From Limnochordaceae bacterium (GTDB lineage Bacteria > Bacillota > Limnochordia > Limnochordales > Geochordaceae): a stretch of 64,000 nt of DNA. A model generated the notes under the pieces. It was not told the origin of the DNA, ran no database searches, and worked only from the letters and a program-made list of their open reading frames with translations. Both the position numbers and the translations under genes were made by a program. The DNA lies in NCBI GenBank assembly GCA_014896295.1, contig JADBKR010000007.1, forward strand, positions 372,001 to 436,000. The letters run 5' to 3'. Shown here piece after piece: positions 16,302-25,343 of this stretch (its first letter is position 1; every line of letters begins with the position of its first letter).

Positions 16302-17630
16302 ATGTCGCCACTGCAGGACGACCAGAGCGTCGACCCCCGCCCTCCCTCGTCGCTCCCTCTGGGAGAGGAGCCGCCGCCGTCCAGGTTTCGCCACGTCGGC
16401 CAGGCCGTAGAGCAGGGCATGCCCCGCGTCTACCTCGCCCGGGGCGTGCTGGAGTTCATGGAGCGGTGCGCCCGGCGTCCGGAGGCCGAGGCGATCGCCG
16501 GGGTGTTGGTCGGGCGGGCGTTCCGCAATGCCGCTTCCCAGGTCTTCGTGCTGGTGGAGGGGGCCATCGAGGCGCCCGAGGTGGAGGCGGCGAGCCGATC
16601 CGTCAAGTTCACGGCCCGCTCGTGGCAGGCGGTCCGGGAGATGTTGCAGGACCGCTTCGGCTCGCGCCGGGCCGTCGGATGGTTCCACGCCCGCCCGGGC
16701 GAGGCCATGCAACTGTCGCCGTACGAGACGTTCGTCCACCAGACGCACTTCGGGGCAGGGTGGCAGTTCGCTTGCGTGCTCGACCCCCAAACCGCGCAAC
16801 TCGCTCTGTGGGGCTGGCGCGGCGAGGTACTGGAGCCGCTGCCCGGTTACGACGTCTGGGAGTCGGAGCCCGTCGGGCTTTTCACCGGAGCGGACGTGAA
16901 GCGGGCCGGCTACTTCCCCGCCGAGGTGCAGGGCCAGGTGGCTGCGGGCGCCGAAGGGGCCGAGCAGTGGCAGCGCGGGACCTGGCCGGTCGCCAGGGCC
17001 CAGGCACGGATCGCCGCGCGGCGCCGGGCGGCGCGGGAGCAGGCCCCGCGGTTGGGGCAGGCGGTTTCCAGGGCCCTGCAGGGAGCCACGGTCCTGGCGC
17101 TGGTCTTCGTGAGCGCCATGGTGGTGCGCTGGGGCATCGACCGCCTCTGGCCGGCAGCCGGCCGTCCCGGCGCACCTGCCGGCGGCCAGCAGGCGGCCGG
17201 TCTCCCGCGCCCCGGGGCAGGGGCCACAGAGCCGGGCGACGCTGCGCGGGCAGGACGCCCTGCTCCGCCCACGGGCGCGACGGAGATCATGGGGGGCGTG
17301 CCGGGTGCTCCGCCGGCGCCGCAAGAGACGCCCGCTGCCCCGTTCGCGGCGGCCACGCCGGAGCGCACCGATGCCTCCGGCGCGTCCGGGCCGGCGGCCG
17401 GCCAACCGCCGCGAGGGCCGGACGCGCCCGGCCCGGCGTCGTCCGATACGCTCACCTACCAGGTGCAGCGAGGTGACACCCTCTGGGGCGTCGCGCAGCG
17501 GTTCTACGGCGATCCAGGGCTCTACCGATGGCTGGCGGAGGTCAACTCCGTCGCGGACCCCGCGCACATCGAGGTGGGGCGCCGGCTCCTGCTGCCGCCC
17601 CGGGGAGCGGAGGGCGTCCGGCGCAAGTAG
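16302..17630 (+). CDS. Membrane protein with degenerate JAB/MPN domain and C-terminal LysM domain
   Basis: A 442-residue protein. Residues about 42-195 resemble a prokaryotic JAB (JAMM/MPN) domain: EAIAGVLVGRAFRN carries the usual glutamate, but the metal motif HxH...SxxD reads FHARPGEAMQLSPYE, so the second histidine is arginine and the aspartate is glutamate. Isopeptidase activity is therefore doubtful. A membrane helix near residue 265 (VLALVFVSAMVVRWGI) is followed by a long Ala/Pro/Gly linker and a C-terminal LysM domain (YQVQRGDTLWGVAQRFYGDPGLYRWLAEVNS). The JAB part should face the cytoplasm and LysM the wall or spore cortex. ATG 16302 has GGGAGG 8 nt upstream. The gene stands alone between the divergent Trm112-like gene and convergent lepB. 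Function unknown; a spore-envelope or wall-linked scaffold is conjecture. Confidence 0.8.
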   Translation: MSPLQDDQSVDPRPPSSLPLGEEPPPSRFRHVGQAVEQGMPRVYLARGVLEFMERCARRPEAEAIAGVLVGRAFRNAASQVFVLVEGAIEAPEVEAASRSVKFTARSWQAVREMLQDRFGSRRAVGWFHARPGEAMQLSPYETFVHQTHFGAGWQFACVLDPQTAQLALWGWRGEVLEPLPGYDVWESEPVGLFTGADVKRAGYFPAEVQGQVAAGAEGAEQWQRGTWPVARAQARIAARRRAAREQAPRLGQAVSRALQGATVLALVFVSAMVVRWGIDRLWPAAGRPGAPAGGQQAAGLPRPGAGATEPGDAARAGRPAPPTGATEIMGGVPGAPPAPQETPAAPFAAATPERTDASGASGPAAGQPPRGPDAPGPASSDTLTYQVQRGDTLWGVAQRFYGDPGLYRWLAEVNSVADPAHIEVGRRLLLPPRGAEGVRRK

Positions 17631-17676
17631 CGCCGCCGCGAGCGGCGCCCGGTCGCCGGCCGCAGCGGCAGGCCGT

Positions 17677-18354
17677 TCAGGGTAGGGCCGGCGCCGCCTG
17701 CGCCGCCCCCGGCTGGGGCGGAGGGGGCAGGGCGGCGAACGTCGCCGGGCGCCGCAGGACGCTCATCTGCGTGAGCGGCCAGAATCGCCACAGCGCCCGG
17801 CCCTCGATGAGGTTGCGAGGCACGAATCCCACCCGTGGGTCGCGGCTGTCCTCACTGTTGTTGCGGTTGTCGCCCATCACGAAATAGTGCCCCGGCGGCA
17901 CCTGGACCGGCCCGAACCGGCCGAGGGTGGGAGCGTCCAGGTAAGGCTCGTCGAGCGCCCGCCCGTTGACGTAGACCCGGCCCCCGCCGGTCTCTATCCA
18001 GTCCCCCGGGACCCCGATGATCCGCTTGATGAAGTGCTCCCGGGGATCTTCCGGGTACCGGAAGACCACGATCTCGCCTCGCTGGGGCTCCCGGAAGCGA
18101 TACGTCAGCTTGTCGACCATCAGCCGCTCGCCGTTGTGCAGGGACGGGAGCATGGACGGCCCATCGACCGTGAAGGCCCGGGCCACGAACGTCATGATGA
18201 GAAACGCGAGGATCGCCGCGCCGGCCAGCGTCTTGACGAACTCCACGACGGCCGCCCAGACGGCCTCGCGCGTGGGGCGTCGCGAAGGAGGGCGGGCCGG
18301 ACCCGGCACGCGGCGCGACCCGGGCCCGCCGCCCCTCCCCGGGGTCGAACGCAT
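17677..18354 (-). CDS. lepB: Signal peptidase I
   Basis: Cleaves signal peptides from secreted proteins at the outer membrane face. A basic, Arg/Pro-rich cytoplasmic tail of about 35 residues precedes one membrane helix (LAGAAILAFLIMTFVARAF). The catalytic serine is in TVDGPSMLPSL, the general-base lysine in HFIKRIIGVPGDW, and the conserved box is GHYFVMGDNRNNSEDSRDPRVGFVPRNLI. Length 225 is normal for Gram-positive SipS-type enzymes apart from a Pro/Ala-rich tail. ATG 18354 has GAGAGGG upstream. It follows the ReoY-like gene on the same strand. Confidence 0.95.
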   Translation of the reverse strand: MRSTPGRGGGPGSRRVPGPARPPSRRPTREAVWAAVVEFVKTLAGAAILAFLIMTFVARAFTVDGPSMLPSLHNGERLMVDKLTYRFREPQRGEIVVFRYPEDPREHFIKRIIGVPGDWIETGGGRVYVNGRALDEPYLDAPTLGRFGPVQVPPGHYFVMGDNRNNSEDSRDPRVGFVPRNLIEGRALWRFWPLTQMSVLRRPATFAALPPPPQPGAAQAAPALP

Positions 18355-18432
18355 CCCCTCATCCCTCTCGAAAAACCTGCTCCCGGTCAGGAGCGCGGCG
18401 GGAACTTTCGCTCCGCGGGCGGCAGGTTCCTC

Positions 18433-19212
<780 letters not shown>

Positions 19213-19271
19213 CTATGAAGAGGTAACGTTGACCAATTTGAGCAACGCCTCCCACCTCCGCGTTTTCCCGC

Positions 19272-19300
19272 TTGCAGCGAACACATATTCGCCATACAAT
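19272..19300 (+). promoter_or_regulatory. Sigma-A promoter with embedded LexA-type SOS box
   Basis: TTGCAG (19272-19277) and TACAAT (19295-19300) are separated by exactly 17 nt. The spacer contains CGAACACATATTCG (19278-19291), which differs from the Gram-positive LexA/DinR consensus CGAAC-N4-GTTCG by one base and keeps both CGAA and TTCG half-sites. A repressor bound here would block RNA polymerase directly. The box lies upstream of the Y-polymerase/DUF6504/dnaE2 genes, which are the kind of genes LexA controls. Binding is inferred from sequence only. Confidence 0.75.
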
Positions 19301-19340
19301 GAGGTTGCCGGATGCAAACGCGTATTCGGGGGTCGTTGCT

Positions 19341-20471
19341 TTGGCCGGGCTAGCTTATCTGTACGTTCCCCGCTCGCCGGCGGATACCCCAGGCCTGGAT
19401 CGCCTCTGGGACGCCCTGGTGCAGCTCGGGGCGGTCGTCGAGCCGGACGGCGCCCAGGGAGGCTTCTTCGAGTTGGCCGGCCTGGACGAGGGCGAGGAGG
19501 CGATCCGCCGGGTAACCGGCACCGTCGCCCGCATCCTGCCGTTCAGGCATGCGGTGGGAGTGGCACCGACCCGCCTCGTCGCCAAGGCAGCGGCGCTATC
19601 CCTGGCGGAGTACGCCTCCGCTGCCGCGTCCCCCGGTTCCTCCCCTGCCCGGGCTGCCCTGCGGATCGTGGCAGGCGAGGAGGAGGCCAGGGCCTTTTTG
19701 GAGGGGCTCCCTTTGCGCCTTTTCTGGATCTGCCCGGCCTCCGTGCGAGAGACGTTGACGATCCTGGGGTTTCACACCGTGGGAGAGATCGCGCGGGTGG
19801 GGCCTGATCCCCTCTTTTCGCGGTTCGGTCTTCTGGGGTGGCAGATCTGGCGATGGAGCCAGGGGATCGACCCCTCCCGGGTCTTCCCCGCCTATCCTCC
19901 TCCTTCCATCGTGCGCACCCTCGATCTGGATCCCGACGGCGGAGCCGGCCCGGCGGATCGGGCGGCCGCGATCCGGGCGGTCCGCATGTGGGCCGCCGAC
20001 ATCGCGGCCATCGTCGAGAGGCGCAGGCAGGTGCCCTCCGCCCTGGGATTGCGGATGACCCTGGAGCTTCCCCGCCACCTCTCCCGGGGTGCTCCGGAGG
20101 CTCTCGTCCAGGAGAGCATCCGTCTGGGCGAGGGCCGCTACGGCCGCCGGGCTCTGGAGGACCTGGCCGAGCAATTGCTGGCCCGGGTCCTGCGCCAGGC
20201 CCACCCGTGGTTGGATCGAGGCGCTACCCCCCGCCGGCTGGAGCTGATCGGCACTTCGCTCCGGCCCGGCCAGGTACGCCAGGATACGCTGTTCGACGCT
20301 CGCCGTCCCTCGGCCGTGCGGCAGGATCGGATGGCCGACGTGGTCCGCCTGGTCAACCTCCGCGTGGGAGCGGGGGCCATCCGGATAGGAGACGGAGACC
20401 TCGAGGAGCCGGGGCTTGCCCGCAGGGAGGCCATGCTGGCCCTCATCGAGCAGGGGGTGGGGCTGGCTTGA
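19341..20471 (+). CDS. Degenerate Y-family DNA polymerase-like protein (ImuB-like)
   Basis: The protein (about 376 residues) has the thumb and little-finger order of the DinB/ImuB family: VTGTVARILPFRHAVGVAPTRLVAKAAA (the PtKlvAK region), VRETLTILGFHTVGEIARVGP (helix-hairpin-helix), a DPSRVFP segment, and ALEDLAEQLLARVLRQ. The N-terminal palm with the D.D.FYASVE motif is absent, and VEPDGAQGGFFELAGL stands where active enzymes have EpySiDEafLD, so polymerase activity is not expected. This matches ImuB, an inactive adaptor. QDTLFD (20280-20297) fits a beta-clamp-binding motif. An ATG at 19299 overlaps the promoter's -10, so the start must be downstream; TTG 19341, with GGGGG 8-9 nt ahead, is my choice. 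Co-transcribed with the two following genes. Confidence 0.72.
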   Translation: MAGLAYLYVPRSPADTPGLDRLWDALVQLGAVVEPDGAQGGFFELAGLDEGEEAIRRVTGTVARILPFRHAVGVAPTRLVAKAAALSLAEYASAAASPGSSPARAALRIVAGEEEARAFLEGLPLRLFWICPASVRETLTILGFHTVGEIARVGPDPLFSRFGLLGWQIWRWSQGIDPSRVFPAYPPPSIVRTLDLDPDGGAGPADRAAAIRAVRMWAADIAAIVERRRQVPSALGLRMTLELPRHLSRGAPEALVQESIRLGEGRYGRRALEDLAEQLLARVLRQAHPWLDRGATPRRLELIGTSLRPGQVRQDTLFDARRPSAVRQDRMADVVRLVNLRVGAGAIRIGDGDLEEPGLARREAMLALIEQGVGLA

Positions 20472-20740
20472 GCCGCCGGGTCGACGCGCCGGTCCGGGTC
20501 TTCTTCCCGGCGCGAGCGAAGGAGGCCCCAGGGCCCGGGTGCTCGCGGATCACGGCCATCGGGTGGCGCGGGCGGACGCTGGCCGTGCGCGAGTGCCTGG
20601 ACGAGTGGAGGGAGACAGGGCGCTGGTGGGCCGGCGAGGGGGAGAAGCACTTCGTCCGGGTGGTGACCGATCTCGGCATCTACGAGCTCGGCTACGAGTT
20701 CGCCACGGGCGAGTGGCGGGTCTACCGCATCTTCGATTGA
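20468..20740 (+). CDS. DUF6504-like small protein in the mutagenesis cassette
   Basis: A 90-residue protein starting with a TTG that overlaps the stop of the Y-polymerase-like gene (TTGA). It has RITAIGWRGRTLAVRECLDEWRETGRWW, HFVRVVTDLGIYELGYEF and a terminal GEWRVYRIFD. This pattern matches small DUF6504 proteins that I recall near dnaE2/imuB genes in Actinobacteria. The function is unknown. In the classical ImuA-ImuB-DnaE2 mutasome the third partner is RecA-like ImuA, which is not present here, so this protein may substitute for it or serve as an adaptor (inference). It is followed by dnaE2 after 19 nt. Confidence 0.65.
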   Translation: MSRRVDAPVRVFFPARAKEAPGPGCSRITAIGWRGRTLAVRECLDEWRETGRWWAGEGEKHFVRVVTDLGIYELGYEFATGEWRVYRIFD

Positions 20741-20759
20741 TGGATCCGGAGGCCTGCAA

Positions 20760-23700
20760 GTGCCGAGAGAAGCGCCGCCTTTCGTACACCTGCACGTGCA
20801 TACGCCTTTCTCTTTCCTCGACGGAGGCAGCAGCATCGAGAGCTTGCTGGATCGGGCCGCCGCGACGGGTATGCCGGCCCTGGCCGTCACGGACCACGAT
20901 ACCTTGAGCGGCGCGGTACGGTTCGTCCGGCAGGCAAGAGCTCGCGGGATCAAAGCCGTGGTGGGTGCCGAGTTGACCATGGAGGACGGCCGGCACCTGA
21001 CCCTGCTGGCCTGCAACCGGAGCGGGTATGCCAATCTGTGCCAGATCCTGACGGATGCCCACCTGAGCGCTCCCCGGCGATCTCCCAGAGCCCGCTGGGC
21101 CACCCTCGCCGCTCGTCGGGAAGGGCTGATCGCCTTGAGCGGCTGCAGCCGGCGAGGGGTGGCCGCGGTCCCCGCGAGGATGGGGAAGGCGGAGGAGGCC
21201 CTCCAGGCCCTCCGGCAGCTCCGGGAGATCTTCGGTGAGAACGCCTACGTGGAGGTCCAGGACCTCCGGTTACCCGGCAGCCGCCGCCTGGCGCGCCAGC
21301 TGGTCGAGATGGCCCGGCGGCTGGGGATGGAAGTGGTGGCGACCAACGATGTCCACTACGCCCGCAAAGCGGACTTTCCCGTCCACGACGCGTTGACCTG
21401 CGTGCGGACGCTGACGAGGCTCGAGTCCGTCCACCCCGAGCGGGCGCTCAACGCCGAGCAGTACCTCAAGGCGCCGCACGAGATGGCGGAGCTCTTCTCG
21501 GACGTCCCGGAGGCCCTGCGCAACAGCCAGGCTATCGCAGACCGGTGCGAGGACCACGTCGTGCCGCTGGGGGAGAGGCTGTTTCCCTCCTATCCGGTGC
21601 CGCCGGGAGAGACCCCCTCCTCCTTGCTCAGGCGCCTCACCTACCAGGGTGCCGAGCGGCGCTACGGGATGCTGACGGAGCCGATCCGCCGGAGGCTCGA
21701 CCATGAGCTGCGCATCATCGAGGCCCTGGGGGTAGCGGATTACTTCCTGGTCGTCTGGGAGATCGTGCGCTACGCCCGCAGCCGGGGCATCCGGACCTCG
21801 GGGCGGGGGTCCGCCGCCGATTCGGCCGTCGCTTACGCTCTGGGGCTGACCGACGTGGACGCCATTGCCCGGGGGCTTCTGTTCGAGCGGTTCTTGAGCC
21901 TGGAGCGGGCCCAATACCCGGACATCGACATCGACTTCGACGCCCGCCGGAGAGACGAGGTCGCCGCCTACGTCTACCGCCGCTTCGGCCCCGAGCACGT
22001 GGCCTCCGTGGCCACGTACAACACCTTTCAGGCCCGGTCGGCCTTGCGGGATCTGGGCAAGGCCATGGGCTACCCCCCGGGGGAGCTCGACGCGCTGGCC
22101 CGCCGTTTCCCCTCGATCCCTGCCGACGCGGTGCGCCAGGCCGCCGTGCGCCTCCCGGAGCTGCGCAACAGCGGGCTGCTGGAGCCCCTTCCGGGACAAT
22201 CGGGCCATCGCTACGAGCTCCTCTTCGACCTGGCCGAGGCCGTGGCCGGGTTCCCCCGTCACCTCGGCACCCATCTGGGAGGGCTCATCCTCAGCCGGGA
22301 CCCCATCGCGCGCCTGGTGCCCCTGCAGATGGCGGCCAAAGGGGTGGTCGTGGCCCAGTTCGACAAGGACGACGTGGAAGCGATGGGGTTCATCAAGCTG
22401 GACCTGTTGAGCCTGCGCGCGCTCGGGGCCGTGGAGGACGCGGTGCGCCAGATTCAGGAGCAGCCGGGCCAGGAGGGCAGCACCTTCGACTACGAGCGGA
22501 TCCCGCTGGACGATCCGGAGACGTACCGGATGCTCCACCAGGGACAGACGGTAGGGGTCTTCCAGCTGGAGAGCCCGGCCCAGCGCGCTCTGCAGAGCCG
22601 GCTGGGGGCGAGCCAGATCGAGGATATCGTCGCCAGCGTAGCCCTCATCCGCCCCGGCCCGATCAAAGGCCACATGGTGGAGCCGTTCATCGCCCGGCGC
22701 CACGGTCTCGAGCCCATCCGCTACGCGCACCCGGCGCTGGAGCGCATCCTGCGCAAGACGTTCGGCGTCGTGCTGTACCAGGAGCAGGTCATCGAGATCG
22801 CCACCGAGGTCGCGGGGTTCACCCCCGGGGAAGCGGACCGCCTGCGCCGGGCAATGACCCGCTTCCGCTCCCAGCGCGAGATGGAGGAGATCGGCCGGCT
22901 CTTCGTACAGCAGGCCGTCGCGCGGGGCGTGGCGCCCGGCGTGGCGGAGACCATCTTTTCCTATATCGCCGGATACGCCGGTTACGGCTTTTGTGAGGCC
23001 CACGCCGCCGCCTTCGCCACGACGGCGTACAAGACCGCCTACTTGCTGCGCCACTACCCGGCCGAGTTTTTCGCAGCCCTTCTCAACAACCAGCCCATGG
23101 GCTTCTACCCGCCCCATACCCTGATCACCGAGGCGCGCCGGCGCGGGGTCGCCGTGGTGGGCCCCGATATCCGCACGAGCGGGGTCGACTACGAGGTCGT
23201 GCGGGTGGCGGGCGATGGCCACGCTCTCCCGGCCCCTGTCATCCGCGTCCCTCTGAAGGTGATACGGGGCGTCGGGGAGGCAGGGGCTCGCACGATCGTG
23301 GCCGAGCGGGAGCGGGGCGGGCCGTTTCGTTGCCTGTACGACTTCTGCCGGAGGGTCGATCTGCCCCAGGATGCCGTGGAGGCGCTCATCGAAGCGGGAG
23401 CCTTCGATACGCTCTACCCCAACCGCCGGGCATTGCTGTGGGATCTCCCCCGGATCCTGGCTGCGGCCCGGCGGCCTCCGCACCGGGCGGGCGGCGAGCT
23501 CCCGCTACCGCCGGCCTCCACGGCGCCGGCCTCCATCCGTGACTTCTCTCCTTTCCAGAGGACGGCGCTCGAGCTGCACGCCATGGGGTTTTCCCCGAGC
23601 ATGCACGTGCTGGGGCATTTCCGGGAAAGGCTGCGCCGGCAAGGCGTCATCACCACCCGGGAGGCGGGGATGCGCCCGAAGGGCGAGGAGGTCCGGGTAG

Positions 23701-24026
23701 CAGGCCTGGCCATCCGGCCCCACCGGCCTCCCACCCGTAGCGGTCGCACGGTCGTCTTCCTCACGCTGGAAGACGAGGAAGGGCTGCTCGACGTGACGGT
23801 CTTCGAGGACGTGTACCAGCGGTGGGGCCACCACATCTTCACCCGCCCGGCCCTGATCGTGACCGGGATCATCGAGCGGCGGGGCCAGGGCGTTAGCCTC
23901 ACCGCCCGGGAGGCCCACCCGCTTCCCCTGGATCCCCCGGACGAGGAGCCTCCGGCGCCCCTTCCGGGCCAGGCTCCGCCTCGGGGTGCGGGCACGTCGC
24001 GCACAGCCCCAGCACCCGCTCGATGA
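20760..24026 (+). CDS. dnaE2: Error-prone DNA polymerase DnaE2 (C-family)
   Basis: A 1088-residue C-family polymerase. Domains in order: PHP (FVHLHVHTPFSFLDGGSS, ALAVTDHDTLSG, VVGAELTMED), palm with catalytic aspartates in QYPDIDIDFDARRR, the substrate region RTSGRGSAADSAVAYALGL, KLDLLSLRALGAVEDAV, GYGFCEAHAAAFATTAYKTAYL, a helix-hairpin-helix (KVIRGVGEAGARTIV), and a C-terminal OB fold (VRVAGLAIRP, TVVFLTLEDEEGLLDVTVF). Length and C-terminus fit DnaE2 rather than replicative DnaE1 or PolC. GTG 20760 is preceded by GGAGG at 7 nt. Its position behind a LexA-boxed promoter and an ImuB-like gene supports a role in damage-induced mutagenesis. Its last 128 nt overlap the opposite-strand gene. Confidence 0.92.
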   Translation: MPREAPPFVHLHVHTPFSFLDGGSSIESLLDRAAATGMPALAVTDHDTLSGAVRFVRQARARGIKAVVGAELTMEDGRHLTLLACNRSGYANLCQILTDAHLSAPRRSPRARWATLAARREGLIALSGCSRRGVAAVPARMGKAEEALQALRQLREIFGENAYVEVQDLRLPGSRRLARQLVEMARRLGMEVVATNDVHYARKADFPVHDALTCVRTLTRLESVHPERALNAEQYLKAPHEMAELFSDVPEALRNSQAIADRCEDHVVPLGERLFPSYPVPPGETPSSLLRRLTYQGAERRYGMLTEPIRRRLDHELRIIEALGVADYFLVVWEIVRYARSRGIRTSGRGSAADSAVAYALGLTDVDAIARGLLFERFLSLERAQYPDIDIDFDARRRDEVAAYVYRRFGPEHVASVATYNTFQARSALRDLGKAMGYPPGELDALARRFPSIPADAVRQAAVRLPELRNSGLLEPLPGQSGHRYELLFDLAEAVAGFPRHLGTHLGGLILSRDPIARLVPLQMAAKGVVVAQFDKDDVEAMGFIKLDLLSLRALGAVEDAVRQIQEQPGQEGSTFDYERIPLDDPETYRMLHQGQTVGVFQLESPAQRALQSRLGASQIEDIVASVALIRPGPIKGHMVEPFIARRHGLEPIRYAHPALERILRKTFGVVLYQEQVIEIATEVAGFTPGEADRLRRAMTRFRSQREMEEIGRLFVQQAVARGVAPGVAETIFSYIAGYAGYGFCEAHAAAFATTAYKTAYLLRHYPAEFFAALLNNQPMGFYPPHTLITEARRRGVAVVGPDIRTSGVDYEVVRVAGDGHALPAPVIRVPLKVIRGVGEAGARTIVAERERGGPFRCLYDFCRRVDLPQDAVEALIEAGAFDTLYPNRRALLWDLPRILAAARRPPHRAGGELPLPPASTAPASIRDFSPFQRTALELHAMGFSPSMHVLGHFRERLRRQGVITTREAGMRPKGEEVRVAGLAIRPHRPPTRSGRTVVFLTLEDEEGLLDVTVFEDVYQRWGHHIFTRPALIVTGIIERRGQGVSLTAREAHPLPLDPPDEEPPAPLPGQAPPRGAGTSRTAPAPAR

Positions 24027-25200
24027 GGGGCATGGCCCGCTCCGCCGCCCCCGGCAGCCCCATACGCTGGCGTCCCACGGCCCCCCGGCGCTGCCGCTCA
24101 TCGGGAGCGTCCAGCAGCCGGAGCACCTCCTGCGCCGCCCGCTCCGGCGTCCCGCACAACACCAGGGCGTCCCCCAGCAGGCGCTGCTGGCGGGCGGCGA
24201 AGCGCAGCGTGTACTGCACGCCCTGCCGGGGAAAGCTCACCACCACTTTGCCGAGACCGGCCGCCTGCTCGTTGGCGGTGCCCGCCAGCCCCAGGACCAG
24301 GGTCGCGCGATGCAGCAGGTCGGGAAAGCCTGCAAGGGTGAGGGCGATGCGCGGCGCCTGGCCGTCGTCCGGAACGCCGGAGCGCGGCGCTTCCAACAGC
24401 CACGCGTCGATCCCCTGGAGCCGGTCGGCCTCCGTCGCCTCCTGGAGCCGCCACCCCGGCGGCACGCGCTCGGGTGGCACAGGAGCCGCGAGCGCCGCCA
24501 CCGCCTGCACCTGCGGGCGACGGCGCCGCACCTGGCGCACCACCGCGGCCAGGGCGGCCAGGTTGTCCGGGAAGTCTCGCCGGCTGCCCGGCAACAGGGC
24601 GAGCACCGGCGCGCCCTCTGACAGCCCGAGCGCCAACCCGCGCGGCTGCACCATGTCCATCATGAAGTTGCCGACGCTCGTCGCCCGCACTCCGCCCTTC
24701 CCCAGGCTCATGGCCGTCCGGTGGTCGCGGGCCAGCACCAGGTCGCACGCCCGCGCCAGGATGCGCACCTCGATCTTCAGGTGAGGGGCGATGTAATCGG
24801 AACGGGCCGTGGCCACGAAGAGCTTCGGCACCCGGTACGCCTGGGTCATCAACACCGGGTAGATGTCCCCCACGAGCAGCAGGTGGCGCACCCGCGGCCT
24901 CAAGCGCCGCAGAGTATCGAGCTGGGCGGCGGAGAGGGAGAGGAATCCGGCCGCCAGATCCTTGAGGAAGAGCAGCGGCTGCTGCCATCCGAACCCTTCG
25001 GAGGGCATGGGCCTCGACCGGAAGATCACGGGGACGCCCCGCGCGTCGTACGCGTGGCCCATGCCAACCAGCGCCACGGCGCCGATACGCAGCTGCGGGT
25101 GGCGCCTGGCGATCTCGGAGGCGAGCAGTGCCCCGATCGCGTCCTCGCCATGCCCGTTGCTCACCACGAGCAGATCGAAGGAACCCCCGGCCGTCTCCAA
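23899..25200 (-). CDS. Lipid-A-disaccharide synthase-related protein (TIGR03492-like GT-B)
   Basis: A 433-residue protein with LLVVSNGHGEDAIGALLASEI at the start, VALVGMGHAYDARGVPVIF, LLVGDIYPVLMTQAYR, VLALLPGSRRDFPDNLAAL and LVLGLAGTANEQAAGLGKVVVSFP. This order is that of the LpxB-related family found in cyanobacteria and some Firmicutes, with a GT-B glycosyltransferase fold. The organism has no evidence of lipid A, so the substrate is unknown; a cell-envelope glycolipid is possible. It is adjacent to a polysaccharide-type flippase. The start is TTG 25200, which lies at the beginning of the conserved motif. The C-terminal 40 residues are Pro/Gly/Glu-rich and overlap dnaE2 by 128 nt. Confidence 0.78.
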   Translation of the reverse strand: METAGGSFDLLVVSNGHGEDAIGALLASEIARRHPQLRIGAVALVGMGHAYDARGVPVIFRSRPMPSEGFGWQQPLLFLKDLAAGFLSLSAAQLDTLRRLRPRVRHLLLVGDIYPVLMTQAYRVPKLFVATARSDYIAPHLKIEVRILARACDLVLARDHRTAMSLGKGGVRATSVGNFMMDMVQPRGLALGLSEGAPVLALLPGSRRDFPDNLAALAAVVRQVRRRRPQVQAVAALAAPVPPERVPPGWRLQEATEADRLQGIDAWLLEAPRSGVPDDGQAPRIALTLAGFPDLLHRATLVLGLAGTANEQAAGLGKVVVSFPRQGVQYTLRFAARQQRLLGDALVLCGTPERAAQEVLRLLDAPDERQRRGAVGRQRMGLPGAAERAMPLIERVLGLCATCPHPEAEPGPEGAPEAPRPGDPGEAGGPPGR

Positions 25201-25343
25201 GTCCCCTTCGTCCCCCTCAAGACCGCTCCGCTCTTCCTCGAGGATGTCGCCGGCGCCTGCGTTTCTTCGCCGCGCGGCCCTTCCCCTCTCCTGGTGCGGC
25301 GGCGGTCAAGCCCCGCCGGGTTCGCGCATAGGCTTGTGGAGCC

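Noticed and set aside
17630-17648. GCGCCGC-CGCGA-GCGGCGC hairpin between the JAB-LysM gene and lepB as a terminator
   Set aside because: There is no T-tract on either side; in GC-rich DNA a 7-bp stem of G and C is unremarkable.
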